Source: Kappaphycus alvarezii
Taxonomy: Eukaryota > Rhodophyta > Florideophyceae > Gigartinales > Solieriaceae
DNA: 64,000 bases
Assembly (NCBI GenBank): GCA_002205965.3
Contig: NADL03000614.1
Coordinates: 620,001-684,000, forward strand
Reading direction: 5' to 3'
This document shows, piece by piece, positions 23,875 to 34,712 of the stretch. Numbering within the stretch: the stretch's first letter is position 1; each line of letters starts with the position of its first letter. The position numbers were made by a program, and so were the translations under genes. Below the pieces are notes generated by a model that worked only from the letters and a program-made list of their open reading frames with translations, had not been told where the DNA came from and did not search any database.

Positions 23875-24800
23875 ATGGATCTCAATGCTGCTCGTATAAC
23901 GTTCACAGGGGCAAGACTGAAGACGTTGAGGAGTTTATTTACACATATGTCAACGTTGTGATGCGAGAGAAGGGCGATGAAGAGAAGGCAGCAAGTATCT
24001 TCGCCTATCTTCATGGTAACGCAAAGCACAAATATAAGTCCAAGTTTATCGACGGGTGGTCTCTTAACGGGAATGGGCGTAACTTCGGTGAGGTATGTGA
24101 GTGGCTTGTGAAAGAGTATGCTAAGGAGGTAGAACCAGATGAGATGGTTCGTACCGCCATAGAGGCCCGGCTCAACTTCGACGATTTGTTAAGCTCATTG
24201 GTGTACTTGTGTGATCTTTATGAAAAGGCTGGGTTCAACGCCCAAGCAAAGTACGGAATGCTGCGTAAGGCGGCTATGGGGGATGAGCGGCTCTCCGATT
24301 TCCTCCTCATCAAGGGCCCTCACACTTTTGATGAACTGAAGGGTACCATAGTAGAATTTGTCAAAAATTCCGAGACGTTTCAGTCACTGACTGAGGTACG
24401 AGGGAAACCCGTACATAGATGTCTATCGTAAATCCTGAAAAGAATTACCAAAAGCCGGCTACTAGTGCAGCGGCATTAGAATCTGTCAGGAGCGATGTCA
24501 AAAACTTGGAAGAAAGGTTGGAAACCCGATTCGATAATCGACTTGACATGATAACCTCGCAGTTGGAAAGCATTACTCTTACCATTAAGAAGAACCAGTC
24601 TGGGGCCCCTAAGCCGCAGAAGTCTGTTCTTACTGTCACAAGCCTGGACACTTTGCAAACAGGTGTCCTGATAATCCACATAGAAACACTCGTTGTGCAA
24701 AGTGCGGTCGATATGGGCATCATGAAAGTAACTGCTGGTCTAAAGACAGCAGAAGAGCAAATTTATCGGAAGCAAGGAGTGAGTCAGGACCAGAGGTGAA
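23875..24800 (+). pseudogene. Gypsy copy 1 Gag with two CCHC zinc knuckles
   Basis: The likely start is the ATG at 23875 (MDLNAARITFTG), 88 bp after the LTR. A frame change near 23908 leads into the long frame to 24431, which has a Gag-like helical composition (KTEDVEEFIYTYVNVVMREKG). Another frame change leads to 24419-24799. In a third phase, 24625-24735 encodes two perfect C-x2-C-x4-H-x4-C knuckles: CSYCHKPGHFANRC and CAKCGRYGHHESNC. Such knuckles bind the element RNA during packaging. At least two frame changes break Gag in this copy, although the knuckle residues are all intact. Confidence 0.85.
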
Positions 24801-24827
24801 AATCTTACAAAATAGAAGAGATCAAAG

Positions 24828-25746
24828 TTGACGGATGCTGGTAACGTATCCATCGCTGAAGAGATTAGTCAAGTCAATGTGACAAAAAGGGATGGGGAAG
24901 GGAACATTTTATCGAAGAAACCTAGGCTAGAGTATGGAATGCTGGAGCATATCCCAGCACCTGTACCTCCTCGAACCAAGAGGTCTGATCAAGTTGTTCC
25001 AGGAGTGGGAGTCACTCCGGCCAAGAAGACGAAAAAGAGTAAGAAAGTTAAGAGTATCTCTAAGGACGTACTAGAGTATGTGAAGAGGTACAATTTGGTG
25101 CTGAGCTTGCATCGGCCCCAACTGGGATAACGTTTGGTCAACTTTTGAGGGGCGACGCAGAGGATGCGAGAAAAGAACTCAAAAAAATTATCAGGTCTAA
25201 TAAGTCCGCTAAGGGTAAGAAACTGTTTCTTCAATCGGCCTCGACAGCACCAAGACGTCTTAAGCGGTACCAGTCAAAGTATTGGGTATGAAAACCCAAG
25301 CTCTCTTCGATTCGGGTGCTGTTCCAAACCTCATTTCAGAAACTTTGGTGACAGATCTAGGTCTCGAAATTACTCCAACGACTCGAAAAATAACTGTAGC
25401 GGATGGAACCGTCTCAAAATGCATGGGCACTGTTGACAAGGTTTCCGTGTTCTTTGGGGACTCTAAAGTTGATGTAGACTTTCTTGTCATGCCGGATCTC
25501 CCTTTCGATGCAATCATTGGCTGCCCCACAATGGAAAGACTAGGAACATGCATTGACTTGGGCAACCAAATGGTTTCAGTTAATATTGACGGCAGAACCG
25601 TGAAGATGCCCCTGGATTTCGACAAAAGCACGCATCCTGAAGATTTAAAAGAAACGGACAGTGAAGATTTCACTTCTAGCTATGACAGCGAAGATTCGGA
25701 ACCAACTAACACTTTCGGAAGTGGAAAAGGGTACCCTCGGGGGTAA
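24828..25746 (+). pseudogene. Gypsy copy 1 linker and aspartic protease
   Basis: The first part (24828-25130) is a lysine-rich linker (PAKKTKKSKKVKSISKD). The frame from 25282 encodes a retropepsin-type protease. At residues 9-13 it has FDSGA, the D-[ST]-G-A active site. About 70 residues later comes FDAIIGCPTMERLG, the second hydrophobic/flap-side block (usually ..D.ILG...L). The length of roughly 110 residues before an acidic tail fits a retroviral-type protease that works as a dimer and cleaves the polyprotein. It is separated by frame changes from Gag upstream and RT downstream. Confidence 0.85.
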
Positions 25747-25817
25747 TGAACATGGCATGGGACGATTATGATTCTGGGTTTGAAACAGATGACGACTGGA
25801 AGGAATTCTAGGATAAT

Positions 25818-26813
25818 TTGAAACCCGAATGTGTTTCTTTTTGCGATGATATCGAATCAAAGGACAGAATTCGGAGCATGAAAGAAGATTACCTTTGCAA
25901 AGAAAATAAGAATACGTCGAATTCCATATATGAAGATGTGAGCACGACGGAAGAGGTCCTTCAAAATATTGAGGTTGAGGATCAAGAAGAAAAAGGGCGC
26001 CAAATGGCAGAAATCCAAGGAAAAGTGCAGCACCTTCCCGCCCCCGCCTCACTGAAAATATCCGACATGTTAACATCTTCCGAAGTAATTGCATGGAGCG
26101 TTTCAGATTTAAGACAAGCAAGTGTACCGGTTACTCACTCGTTCGAACTTACCGACACTCAACCGATTTACCACAAGCCTAGACGTCAACCGCCAAAATA
26201 TGACCAATTTATCTCAGAAAATGTTACAAGTATGCTGAAAAATGATATTATTCGACCAGTTTCATCCCCATGGTCGTTTCCAGTTGTGGTCGCACCAAAG
26301 AAGGATGGAAAGCTGCGTTTTTGCGTCGATTACCGACAACTGAACCAGAGAATGATACCCGATCGATTTCCGATTCCGAACATGGAGGAGATCCTCGAGG
26401 ACCTGAAGGACGGGAGATATTTCACCTCAATTGACCTTTACACTGGCTATTGGCAGATTCCATTGGATGAAAAATGTAAGGAAAAAACAACCTTTACCAG
26501 CAAAGCCGGTACGTTCAGGTTCGAAGTGATGCCTTTTGGTCTCATGAATGCACCAGCTACATTCCAAAGAATGATGAACGAGGTTTTGAAAGGACTTCCA
26601 TTCGCAAGAGTCTATATCGATGATGTCGTCATATTCTCAGAAACATTGGATCAGCACATCTCGCACGTCAAGACAGTTGTGGAGAGGATATCGGAGTATA
26701 GCTTGAAAATTAAGTTGAGCAAATGCTTCTTTGCGAAAACTTCTATCCAATTACTCGGTCATATCGTCGACCAAGAGGAATTAGAGTGGATCCAGAGAAA
26801 ACGAAAAAAATAA
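25818..26813 (+). pseudogene. Gypsy copy 1 reverse transcriptase
   Basis: An open frame of 331 codons holding most of the RT domain. It begins with the connecting region (FELTDTQPIYHKPRRQPP at about 109-126), then KKDGKLRFCVDYRQLN (161-176), motif A YFTSIDLYTGYWQI with Asp186, MPFGLMNAPATFQRMM (228-243), and the catalytic YIDD at 246-249. The thumb reads QLLGHIVDQE before a single-base deletion near 26781 shifts the frame. Copy 2 has GAGGGAATT where this copy has GAGGAATT, which pinpoints the lost G. The catalytic Asp residues are intact, so the RT fold itself is preserved. The frames start inside a fused Pol protein rather than at a real initiation site. Confidence 0.92.
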
Positions 26814-28723
26814 AGTTGGCACCAAGGCCCGCTTCAAAGACGGAGGTCCGAAGCTTCTTAGGACTGGCCTCATATTACAGAAGATTTATCAAAGATTTCG
26901 CCAAGACTGCAGCACCGTTACATGCCAGCACTACGAAGAACGGAAAATTTTACTGGAACAAGGAAATGGAAACTGCATTTAAGGAGCTTAAAGATAAGCT
27001 ATGTGTCCCCCAGTTCTCATGTACCCAGATTTCAAGAGACCATTCGTTGTGGAGACAGATGCCTCAGAACGGTCTTTGGGTGCCGTTTTGTCCCAAAAAG
27101 ATGAAAACGGAAGACTACACCCGGTTCAATTCGCAAGTCGCACTCTGAATGATGCGGAAAGGAGATACTCAGTTGCGAGAAAGAAGCGCTAGCTGTCGTC
27201 TTCGCGCTGAAAAGTTTCGCGTGTACCTTTTATCACTCGAGAAATTTGTCTTGATAACTGATCACCAGGCACTTAAAACAGCATTCCAAAAGAAGGATGT
27301 ACATCACCGCTTGGCCCGATGGCTCGACATTTTCGCAGAATATCGGTTTGAAATTGTGTATAGACCCGGACGCAATAATCAGCCTGCCGATTACCTATCC
27401 CGCTTGAGGGACGCACTGATTCCAAATGAAAAAGCTTCGGAGGACATCGTCGGAGTCGCCGAGTTGCAGTTGCCGAACGATAACGAGTACGAAGCTAATA
27501 TTCACGGACTGATCAAATTCCTCGATGGACTAGAAATGAGAAAGGTTGATCTTGAACACAGAAATTGGGTACGCAGGAATCAAAAGGCTTTTACATTGTG
27601 GAATGGGAAACTCTTCCGGCACACTAAAGCCGGTCCCCGACTAGTGGCCCCTTTGAAAGAAAGAATGAAGATCTTGAGGACTTTCCATGATGAGCTAGGG
27701 CATTGGGATCTCGAAACAACCAAAAAGTTCGTAACTGAGAGATTCTGGTGGCCCGGTATCCATAAGGACGTCTATAATTTCGTGAAAAGCTGCGACAACT
27801 GCCAAAAATTCACTCCAATACGGAAGTATAAGACCTCTAAGTTTTCCAGTTTCCGGTCTCTTTGAAACCTTCTCAATTGACTTCGCGGGCCCGTTCAAGG
27901 AAACTTCTTCCGGAAACAAATATCTCCTTATAGGGGTGGAACATCTTACTGGATGGCCAATAGCAGTTGCAGTCGAGGAGGCAAATACTAAGGTGGTACT
28001 GAGATTCATCAAAAAGAAATAATTGAACCGTTTGGTCTTCCAAAAAGGATCATCTCGGATAACGCCCTTTGTTTTACTGCAACTTCACTGCTTCGTTTTT
28101 TGGAAGAGAAAGGGATTCAGCTGAAGACCGTTCTCGCATACGCTCCTATGTCCAACGGGAAAGCGGAGAGGATGGTTGGAACCATCAAACGAGCAATATC
28201 GAAAACTATGTCGGAGAATGAAATCCAGTGGGAAGATGCCTTACCAAAAGTGTTATACGGCTATCGTCGAAGAAGAGGAAGAAATGGGCGCTCACCATTC
28301 GAGCTAATGTACGGAAGGGCTCCTAGAATGTTACAGAGAGACATGGAAACAAATATTATCGATGAAGAGAGTAGGGAAGTTGAACTACTGGCCACCGAAG
28401 GCTGGAGATCACACCGCGCGCTAACACAGACAAGAAATAAGGATGCAGAACCTGCAGTCAGAACCTTTTCAGTTGGCTCTAAAGTACTTGTAGTACATGG
28501 AAAAGCAATGCAGCAGGCTGTGAAGTGGCCGGCCTTCCAAACCAAGTACTCGAACCCTTGCATCGTCACGGAGGAAAGACACCCGCACTATCAGCTCTGT
28601 TCAAGCTCAGGGAAGAGATCAAGGAGGGCTATCCATGCACGTCGTCTGGTCCCTTACATCAGAGGCCTGAAGAATTCCTTCTCACACAGGACTATGCCAA
28701 CCACGGGGCATACTCATCTTTAA
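26723..28723 (+). pseudogene. Gypsy copy 1 RNase H and integrase
   Basis: The region continues Pol in four frames. 26723-27148 ends the RT thumb (VRSFLGLASYYRRFI). 27001-27192 holds RNase H block 1 (VVETDASERSLGAVLSQKD). 27149-27865 holds RNase H block 2 (LITDHQALKTAF) and the integrase zinc-binding region (FHDELGHWD, then CDNCQ). 28100-28723 carries the last part of the core with NGKAERMVGTIKRA. Comparison with copy 2 locates small losses: one C in a C-run near 27010, one T near 27178, and further single-base changes near 27210, 27835, 28012 and 28655. All catalytic blocks are recognisable but not in one frame. Confidence 0.9.
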
Positions 28724-28730
28724 CTATAGA

Positions 28731-29820
28731 ATGATTCCTATGGGAGGAAAAAGGGCCTGGGAATGGATCATCTCGATTACGCGGGACTACTACGAACTCC
28801 ACGTAATCATCCATTTCTACATTAATATATGCCTATGTTTTCGTACGTTGAACGGACCATTGCTACCTGAAGAAGATTTCCGACTATTAATAAGAGTTCT
28901 ATTTTCATTCCAAAACGGAAGGTTCACGGAAGCAGGTCCAGAGTTTGTGGAGGTAATATATCATTACTCTATAGGAAGATATGGAATGGTAGCTGCTGGA
29001 GACTTGTCGCAAACGTATCTGAATATTATCCGTCCAATTTACGTATTTCTCAAGAACAACCAAGATGTGCGACTGAGAGGTTACGCCTTACCCCCGGATA
29101 TGGAATACAGGCTGGTCCCGTATCCTCTATGGGAACCTTACGTTTCTCCGCCACAAATTGGGAACGTTGACGGCGAGGATCCTCCTGAAGCAGTGATGAT
29201 GACCAGAGGAGGACCTTCAGGAGAAACAACCCGCCCAGAAGAGGTTCCGGTCGTCCCCGAGAGGACCTCGTGCAGGTCCCAGTACGTCAGGAGCTGTCGC
29301 GGCCATTCATCGGGACCGTCCACCACAACTTCATCTCTAGCTCTCCTTCACAACCATGCACAGCATACAGTCGGAAGAAGAAGATTATCTTTTTGGCTGC
29401 GCAATATCTCCGAGGATGCGAACGATGCGCAGGTCATTTCTTATTTCATGATAAGCATCTGTTTATGTTTTAGGGCGCTACATGGACGCACTTATCTTAC
29501 GAAGATTCGTTCTTGATGATACGCGTCTTCTTTTCTTATCGGCATCCATTCCTCCGGCATCTTCCAGAAGAGTTTGCATATCACATATATTTTTTCACTC
29601 TTGGAAGATTCGGAAGAGTCACGGAAGAAGAATGTATTCAACCCCACCTCGATGTGATCAAACCAATATATGAGGCTATGCTACAAAGTGAGGTACCAGT
29701 AATGCGAACCTACTTTTTAGAGCATCATATTGGTAATCAGTTGCATCCTACCCGTTTGAGAGACCATACATTTTATCAATAAGACAGCGAACACTAACGG
29801 AAGCAGAAGAAGAGCAGTGA
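28731..29820 (+). pseudogene. Gypsy copy 1 duplicated C-terminal domain
   Basis: Downstream of integrase the element encodes a further region. The frame 28731-29516 starts MIPMGGKRAWEW, holds domain I (about 28760-29150, including IHFYINICLCFRTLNG and SIGRYGMVAAG), a proline/glycine/serine-rich linker, and the start of domain II. After a one-base loss at about 29486, domain II continues in 29513-29782 (IRVFFSYRHPFLRHLPEEF, TLGRFGRVTEEE). Domain II is a diverged copy of domain I. The family is not recognised. No signal peptide or convincing membrane anchor is seen, so it does not look like an envelope gene. The last frame meets its natural stop at 29818-29820. Confidence 0.8.
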
Positions 29821-29853
29821 CGAGTCGGGACGTTCGTCTTGAGCGATAGGGCG

Positions 29854-30572
29854 TGATGTGCGCAAATTTGCACACGAAAAAAATCTAGATGAGGACCATG
29901 ATTGTATACAGTATCGGAATTGGGAAGATATTTTTACAGTTTTTGAATTTGCAAGATTTTTTAATTTGGGTGAGTGTGGCAAATTCGTCGGTTGATTTTT
30001 TCATTTTACGACACGCTGTCATAGTAGATGTCAGTACAGTTCCAGGTTGTGGGTGATACTACAAGTAGCTCTGAAAGGTCTATAAAATGGCCACATCAAT
30101 TCCCACCCCTGGCGGATGGGTGGCTGGCATGGGTATGGCACCTAGATATTTACCTTGAGGAAATATCTCCTAATAGTCTCTCTGGTTCACACGATTACCG
30201 TGAATACATTTTATGGTTATTAGTATGTTTGTTTGAGACTTTTGGGGTAGCCAAAAGTCTATATAAGCCGAGTAACTGCTTCCTTTAGTGGAGGTGAAGC
30301 AAGTTGGCAGACAACTTCAAGCCAAGTCCCGAGTAGTAGGAAGTTGAGAGTCAACTTCAGACCCAAGAAAACTTTTTCTTACGCTAGTCGCAGAGCGTCG
30401 GTGGTAGACCCTGCCCCTTTTATACTTGCTTTTAGCTTTCTCAACTCTCTTCTATATACACTCCCTTTTGTTCGTTCAACAATACCACGGTAGCACTTTT
30501 GTCACTCGCAACACCTCCTTCTCAGGGTAATTGGTTCTGAAGATCTCTTCCCCCGCCGATTTACCCCTATCA
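29854..30572 (+). repeat. 3' LTR of gypsy copy 1
   Basis: Nearly identical to 23067-23786 (about three differences by eye over 719 bp). It starts TGATG just after the purine-rich GAGCGATAGGGCG and ends CCCCTATCA, followed by the target duplication ACTTC at 30573-30577. Confidence 0.93.
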
Positions 30573-30722
30573 ACTTCGTTCCCCGTTTTGCATGTAGTCT
30601 CCAAATAATGCAGGCGCGACAAGTTTCTACCCGCCGCCCGCATCTCTTGTTAATTTATGAATACCCTCCGCACGCCTCTGTGCGACATTGTACGACAAAT
30701 AAAGATCTACCACCACCCATGC
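30573..30722 (-). pseudogene. 5' end and upstream region of the split small gene
   Basis: On the minus strand an ATG at 30643 begins MRAAGRNLSRLHYLETTCK and runs to the gypsy insertion point. The paralogue at 51316 begins MRAAGENLSRVHHLETKRK. Similarity between the two loci continues upstream of the ATG for about 75 bp (words such as GGAGGGTATTCA and TTAAC just before the ATG), so the promoter-proximal region is also conserved. It ends abruptly at the copia insertion (30724). The reading frame across the gypsy target site is in phase once the insertion is removed. Confidence 0.65.
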
Positions 30723-30723
30723 C

Positions 30724-31868
30724 TGTAATATCACAGCCCAAAGGGTATGACACATGTAGCACGCCGCAAGGTTGCAGGTGGAAGTCTACTGTAAGCCCTG
30801 CAAGCCGAGCTTACAAAGTCTGACTCAACTACTGACCGTTGTGCTCGACGGTTAGCTTCCCCTTATTGCGGCAAGAACAAGTGTTTACTTCTTCTGTCTG
30901 ATGGCTGATGATTCTTGTCTTGGACTTGCTCCGCTACTCAGTACGCAAACCCTTAAATAGACTTTTTGTAGCCCGTCCGCACTGCATTTGTGTGGGTAGA
31001 ACGTATTTACGTCTGACACTTGTTGATTTTGTTGATAGTTGAGGTTTGGTTGATGAGTTGATTGATTTTATTTGAGATGATGGCTAGTCTACCAGAGATA
31101 GCTATCTTAAATACTAATTTGTACACAACTCTTCTACAAAAGCTTAGTCAAGCTATGACAACGGAATATGTAATCGGATATTGCAGCAAAATATGTGTAA
31201 CCAGAGGTATCCCATTATGCGGTACTGCGGATAGGTCCGAGTCATGGATTTGGCCTTCGGCGCAACAGTCGGGAGCCGGTAGGATGGACAACGACTGTTG
31301 ACTATCAGCAGTCGTGCATCTATGTTAGGTAGAGTCGGCCCAGTGTAGTATACACTAAATAGGTCCGAGCTATGATTCGCCTTCGGAGCAACAGTAGGGA
31401 CCGGTATGATAGGCAACTACTGTTGCCTATCGAGTGTTGTGTGTCTACGATGGGTAGAGCCGGCCCAGTGGTGCATGAACTGGATAGGTCCTACTTAGTA
31501 ATGCTTCAAAACAACAGTTGCGAGCCAGTGGATAAATACCGACTGTTGCTTTCCAGTTGTTGCCCCCTCTAAATGTAATAGAGCAGGCCCAGTATAGGAT
31601 ACCATAGAAAGGGAAAGTTATGGTATCCAACTTCGAAGAAACAGCTGGAAGACGGTAAGAAATATAACGACTACTGGTTGGCGCAGGTCATTTCTCCACA
31701 ATTTGGAAGTGCAGTACAGTACAGTGTAGAACTAGTCCACCATAAAAATTAAATCTAATGGCTACAGTAGATTTTGGTACTAGATTAATATCATAGAATA
31801 TCTAAGCATTCCTGCTGACCTGTCACAAATGCTGCGCTTGCACTATCGCGAGACCTTTCTGTATAATA
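30724..31868 (-). repeat. 3' LTR of the copia element, enlarged by tandem repeats
   Basis: Matches the 5' LTR (36629-37064) over 30724-30985 and 31707-31868, with a 0.7-kb block in between that the 5' LTR lacks. Shared words include GTCTGATGGCTGATGATTC and ACTAGTCCACCATAAAAATT. Inside the block are about 3.5 tandem units of 125-128 bp starting at 31231, 31359 and 31484. The outer end lies next to ATGCC at 30719-30723. Confidence 0.85.
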
Positions 31869-31902
31869 TTCCCGCCCTTTCGAAAAGCGAGGCAGGTGTG
31901 TC

Positions 31903-32208
31903 TTACTTCTTACGGATAATCCATTGCTCGATGAAGGTTTCGTGAACTCCATTCCGTAGAATGTATTGCTGAGGCTTGCAAACATTAGGCTTTGTTAGAC
32001 CATTAGCAGGATTTGCAGTACCATCGATAAGTCCAACATTTGATATTTCGAACTTGTTGTAGGCTTCGCGAGGAGCTGCGATGTCTATCATTAAACGTTT
32101 CCCGGTTGTATTTGAAGCACGGGTAATGAAATCGAAAATTTGCTTCGAGTCTGTGAAAAATTTCAGAGGTATCTTACGGCGTAAGATGCGCTCTAAGTCG
32201 TGTTTCAA
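31903..32208 (-). pseudogene. Copia element RNase H C-terminus
   Basis: A 101-codon minus-strand frame with the family blocks IPLKFFTDSKQIFDFITRAS, GKRLMIDIAAPREAYN, ISNVGLIDGTANPANGLTK and YILRNGVHE. These match the end of copia polyproteins, where DS..L.D.I..., KRL..DI..LRE and N.AD.LTK are conserved. Here the Asp of N-x-AD-x-LTK reads Asn. The region between this frame and the RT (32210-32640) also reads as RNase H but is full of stops. Confidence 0.85.
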
Positions 32209-32639
32209 TATTTAAGCGACATCAAATGCGGCGGAGAATGCGTACAAGTCTCAAGCCATGATAGACCGTACGACTCGACGAGACTTGCAGCTACTATAGC
32301 TCAAAATATGGCAGCGGTCTCGTCATCATTAAGCAGAACAATGAATCATTGTTGCTAATTGAGATCTTTGTTTGTCGAAAACAATGCATCTGCTTAAGAA
32401 CGAATATGCAATGGTTTTAAATTGAGCGGGGTATATTTGAGACGGATGTCTTTGGTATCTTTGACACAGCTTATGGAAGTATTAACCTCGTTGATGGCCT
32501 TATTTCCGAAATTTACAACGGTTAAGTATGCTGCGCGATTGACTGCACAGCATATGTCCGGAATAGTGTGCGATAGCCAACTTAATGCTGCTCGGGCTGA
32601 GCCAAAGAGTTCAAAGGTAGAATCCGTTGGTATTATCCT

Positions 32640-33594
32640 GAGCTTGGCAAGATAGTCTGGTTGATGGGCGCAGAAAGATCGCTGACCATCAATCGATTTT
32701 TCAGTTTCAATATGGATGCCGAAGAACTCAAAATTGTCATACTCGACCGGTTGTGACTCAAACGAGCGAGCTGTGAGTTCAATGAGCTTATCAAAATTTT
32801 AATTTCCAGTAGACAAATTATCATCGACATAGGCTCAAAGAAGTCCATCGGTACCCTCTGTACCTTTTTTCATGTAAAAGAATGGATCTCCGTCGAGTGG
32901 TAGCATTCCTAGTTCGTTCTTGATGAAGAATTCGAGAGTAGCACCCCAGTAGTCACCAGAATCACATATACCATAAAGAGGATTTTTCAGCTTCAGTACT
33001 TGATCCCCCGGATGTTGAAACACTTTCAATCGGCCTCACGGATCTTAAGATATATATCACGACTTAGCTTTTCTTTCGCTTGAAGGTAAGCTTGAACTAA
33101 ATCGATCATTGCGACGCGTTAATTAAGTATATCAGATACTGAAAGGATTATTTTGGTAGAGATTGGCGTAGCGTTGGGCAGCTATGCACTATAAACTCTT
33201 TCATTTCATCTTTGTAGCCTTGTCCAACGAAACGTTTTTTGGCCTTCTGAAGGTCTGTACCTGGATTCTTTAGCGTAAGTTCAAATATTCCACCGAACAT
33301 GTTTGCCTTCGGTGGAAGAGACGAAATATTGACGACTTCCCAGACTTTGCGATCAGAAAGACCCAGAATCTCGTTGCGTTTGGCTATTTCAAATGCTGCG
33401 GAGTTAAATATTTTGTCGGCAGCAGGATCTTTCTCCATGATATACGTTAGGCTTGGTGTCTCTAAGACATCAGTTGTTCCCTCTGTTTTAACCCGAACTT
33501 CAGCCATTTTTTCTTGAACGGTTGCAAGAAATGTTTCGCCTGATAACACTCGGTCAAAGACGTTATCTATTTCGTCACTTTCATTATCAGGCAA
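32640..33594 (-). pseudogene. Copia element reverse transcriptase
   Basis: The frame 33148-33594 begins with an acidic inter-domain region and ends in the RT fingers: RKVWEVVNISSLPPKANMFGG, then KAKKRFVGQGYKDEM. After a break, other frames give DLVQAYLQAKEKLSRDIYL (motif A region, D-L-x-Q-A-Y-L), NPLYGICDSGDYWGATL (the LYGL-x-x-x-G-x-xW block) and AYVDDNLSTGN with the catalytic YVDD intact at 32820-32831. A TGA stop at 32835-32837 lies two codons before the YVDD. At least three disruptions are visible. Confidence 0.88.
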
Positions 33595-33609
33595 TTTTTC
33601 CTGTCCTTC

Positions 33610-34617
33610 CTAGTGATCGGGATCCGTTATATACTCACGTACGCTGTCAATCGAAACCCTTTTAAGTTCTTTATTGATACTGATCCAAATATTTTTTTCA
33701 TCTCCTGCAACAACCATGTATGGGCCTTCCCATGCCTTCACCTTTTCGCGATAGAATAGTACTTGAGATGCAATCTTAATCTCGCGGTCTGACGCAATAG
33801 GGAAGTTACGATTAAGAGCAGTGCGGATGTGGGCAGAAGAAACAGCCTTAGACATCTCAGAGCGATCATTTTGTAATTCTTTCATTCGCTCACGCTGCTT
33901 GGTAAGATCTGAGAACCCTAGCGGATATTGTGGAACGATTCCAAACACGAGAAGAGTGGGAGACAACCCATCTCGTCCGGCAGTGTTGTTCATGGCATGA
34001 ACAGAAAGAGAAAGACAGTGATATTTCGAAATCTTTGGGTGCTCCATTCGTACCTTACGATAAATTCGTCGGAGGAAGTCATGGCACTATTCACCGACGC
34101 CAACAGCATTATGGCTTTCGATACCTGAGTCCAAGCGTTTTGTCCCACTCGCTTGCAGCAAGTGATGCCACTGGTCACTATCGAATTGCGGTCCACGATC
34201 AATGTGAATTTCTTTCGAGTAACCGACGTACTTTGTAACCCATTGACGGACGTAAGCTGTCCATAAGTTGTTTTCCGACTCTCCACCGAGGAATACTGCA
34301 GCACTGAACAACATATCCTTGCAAACCATGTGTAGTATGGACATGCTTTCCGAGTACATAAGATCCATAAGCACAGTTCGGTTAAAGACTAAGTCTTCGC
34401 TTGGCAGTGCGACGCGGAAACGACCAGGTTGGTTCGAAATCCTTTGACAAACATCACAAGATTCAGTAACTTTTTCGAGTGCCTCAAGTGTCTCTAGTAT
34501 CGCTTGAGGATTCTTGGCCTGCTTCATCATTTTTATATTCTCAGCGGATGCGGGTGATAAAAGTGTCGATGAATCCTTTTCAATTCGGGCTCTGTATACA
34601 TAACTTCCTAGTTTCAT
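33610..34617 (-). pseudogene. Copia element integrase
   Basis: Two overlapping frames (34087-34617 and 33610-34047) cover the integrase. A zinc-binding C-x2-C reads SCDVCQRI. Core blocks are TVLMDLMYSESMSILHMV (first Asp), EIHIDRGPQFDSDQWHHLL (second Asp) and ESHNAVGVGE followed by RYH-like sequence (Glu). The second frame continues VHAMNNTAGRDGLSPTLLVF and the C-terminal part KVKAWEGPYMVV. This sub-type, with S-H-N-x-x-G-x-G-E-R-Y-H, is known to me from copia-like elements of fungi and oomycetes. One frame change near 34090 separates the parts. The catalytic residues themselves look intact. Confidence 0.87.
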
Positions 34618-34712
34618 TCATAGTACGCATGTCCCAGCTTTCGAGTGAGAGGATCGCTCCAGACAGGATCTTTGCATCTTATACAATAGTCTACGGTGTG
34701 TTCTAGAAGCTT

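Larger units (their letters stand above)
23067..30572 (+). mobile_element. Ty3/gypsy retrotransposon, copy 1 (7,506 bp)
   Basis: A full-length LTR element: 720-bp 5' LTR, primer-binding site, Gag with two zinc knuckles, aspartic protease, reverse transcriptase, RNase H, integrase, an extra C-terminal region, polypurine-like stretch and 719-bp 3' LTR. It is flanked by the direct repeat ACTTC (23062-23066 and 30573-30577). Removing it and one ACTTC restores a sequence that aligns base for base with the paralogue at about 51243-51257. The domain order PR-RT-RH-IN assigns it to Ty3/gypsy. The coding region has several one-base frame changes, so this copy cannot make a full polyprotein as read. 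Confidence 0.95.

Noticed and set aside
28731-29516. Possible envelope gene downstream of gypsy integrase
   Set aside because: No signal peptide, no glycosylation cluster, no cleavage site or convincing C-terminal membrane anchor; in copy 2 it is in frame with integrase.
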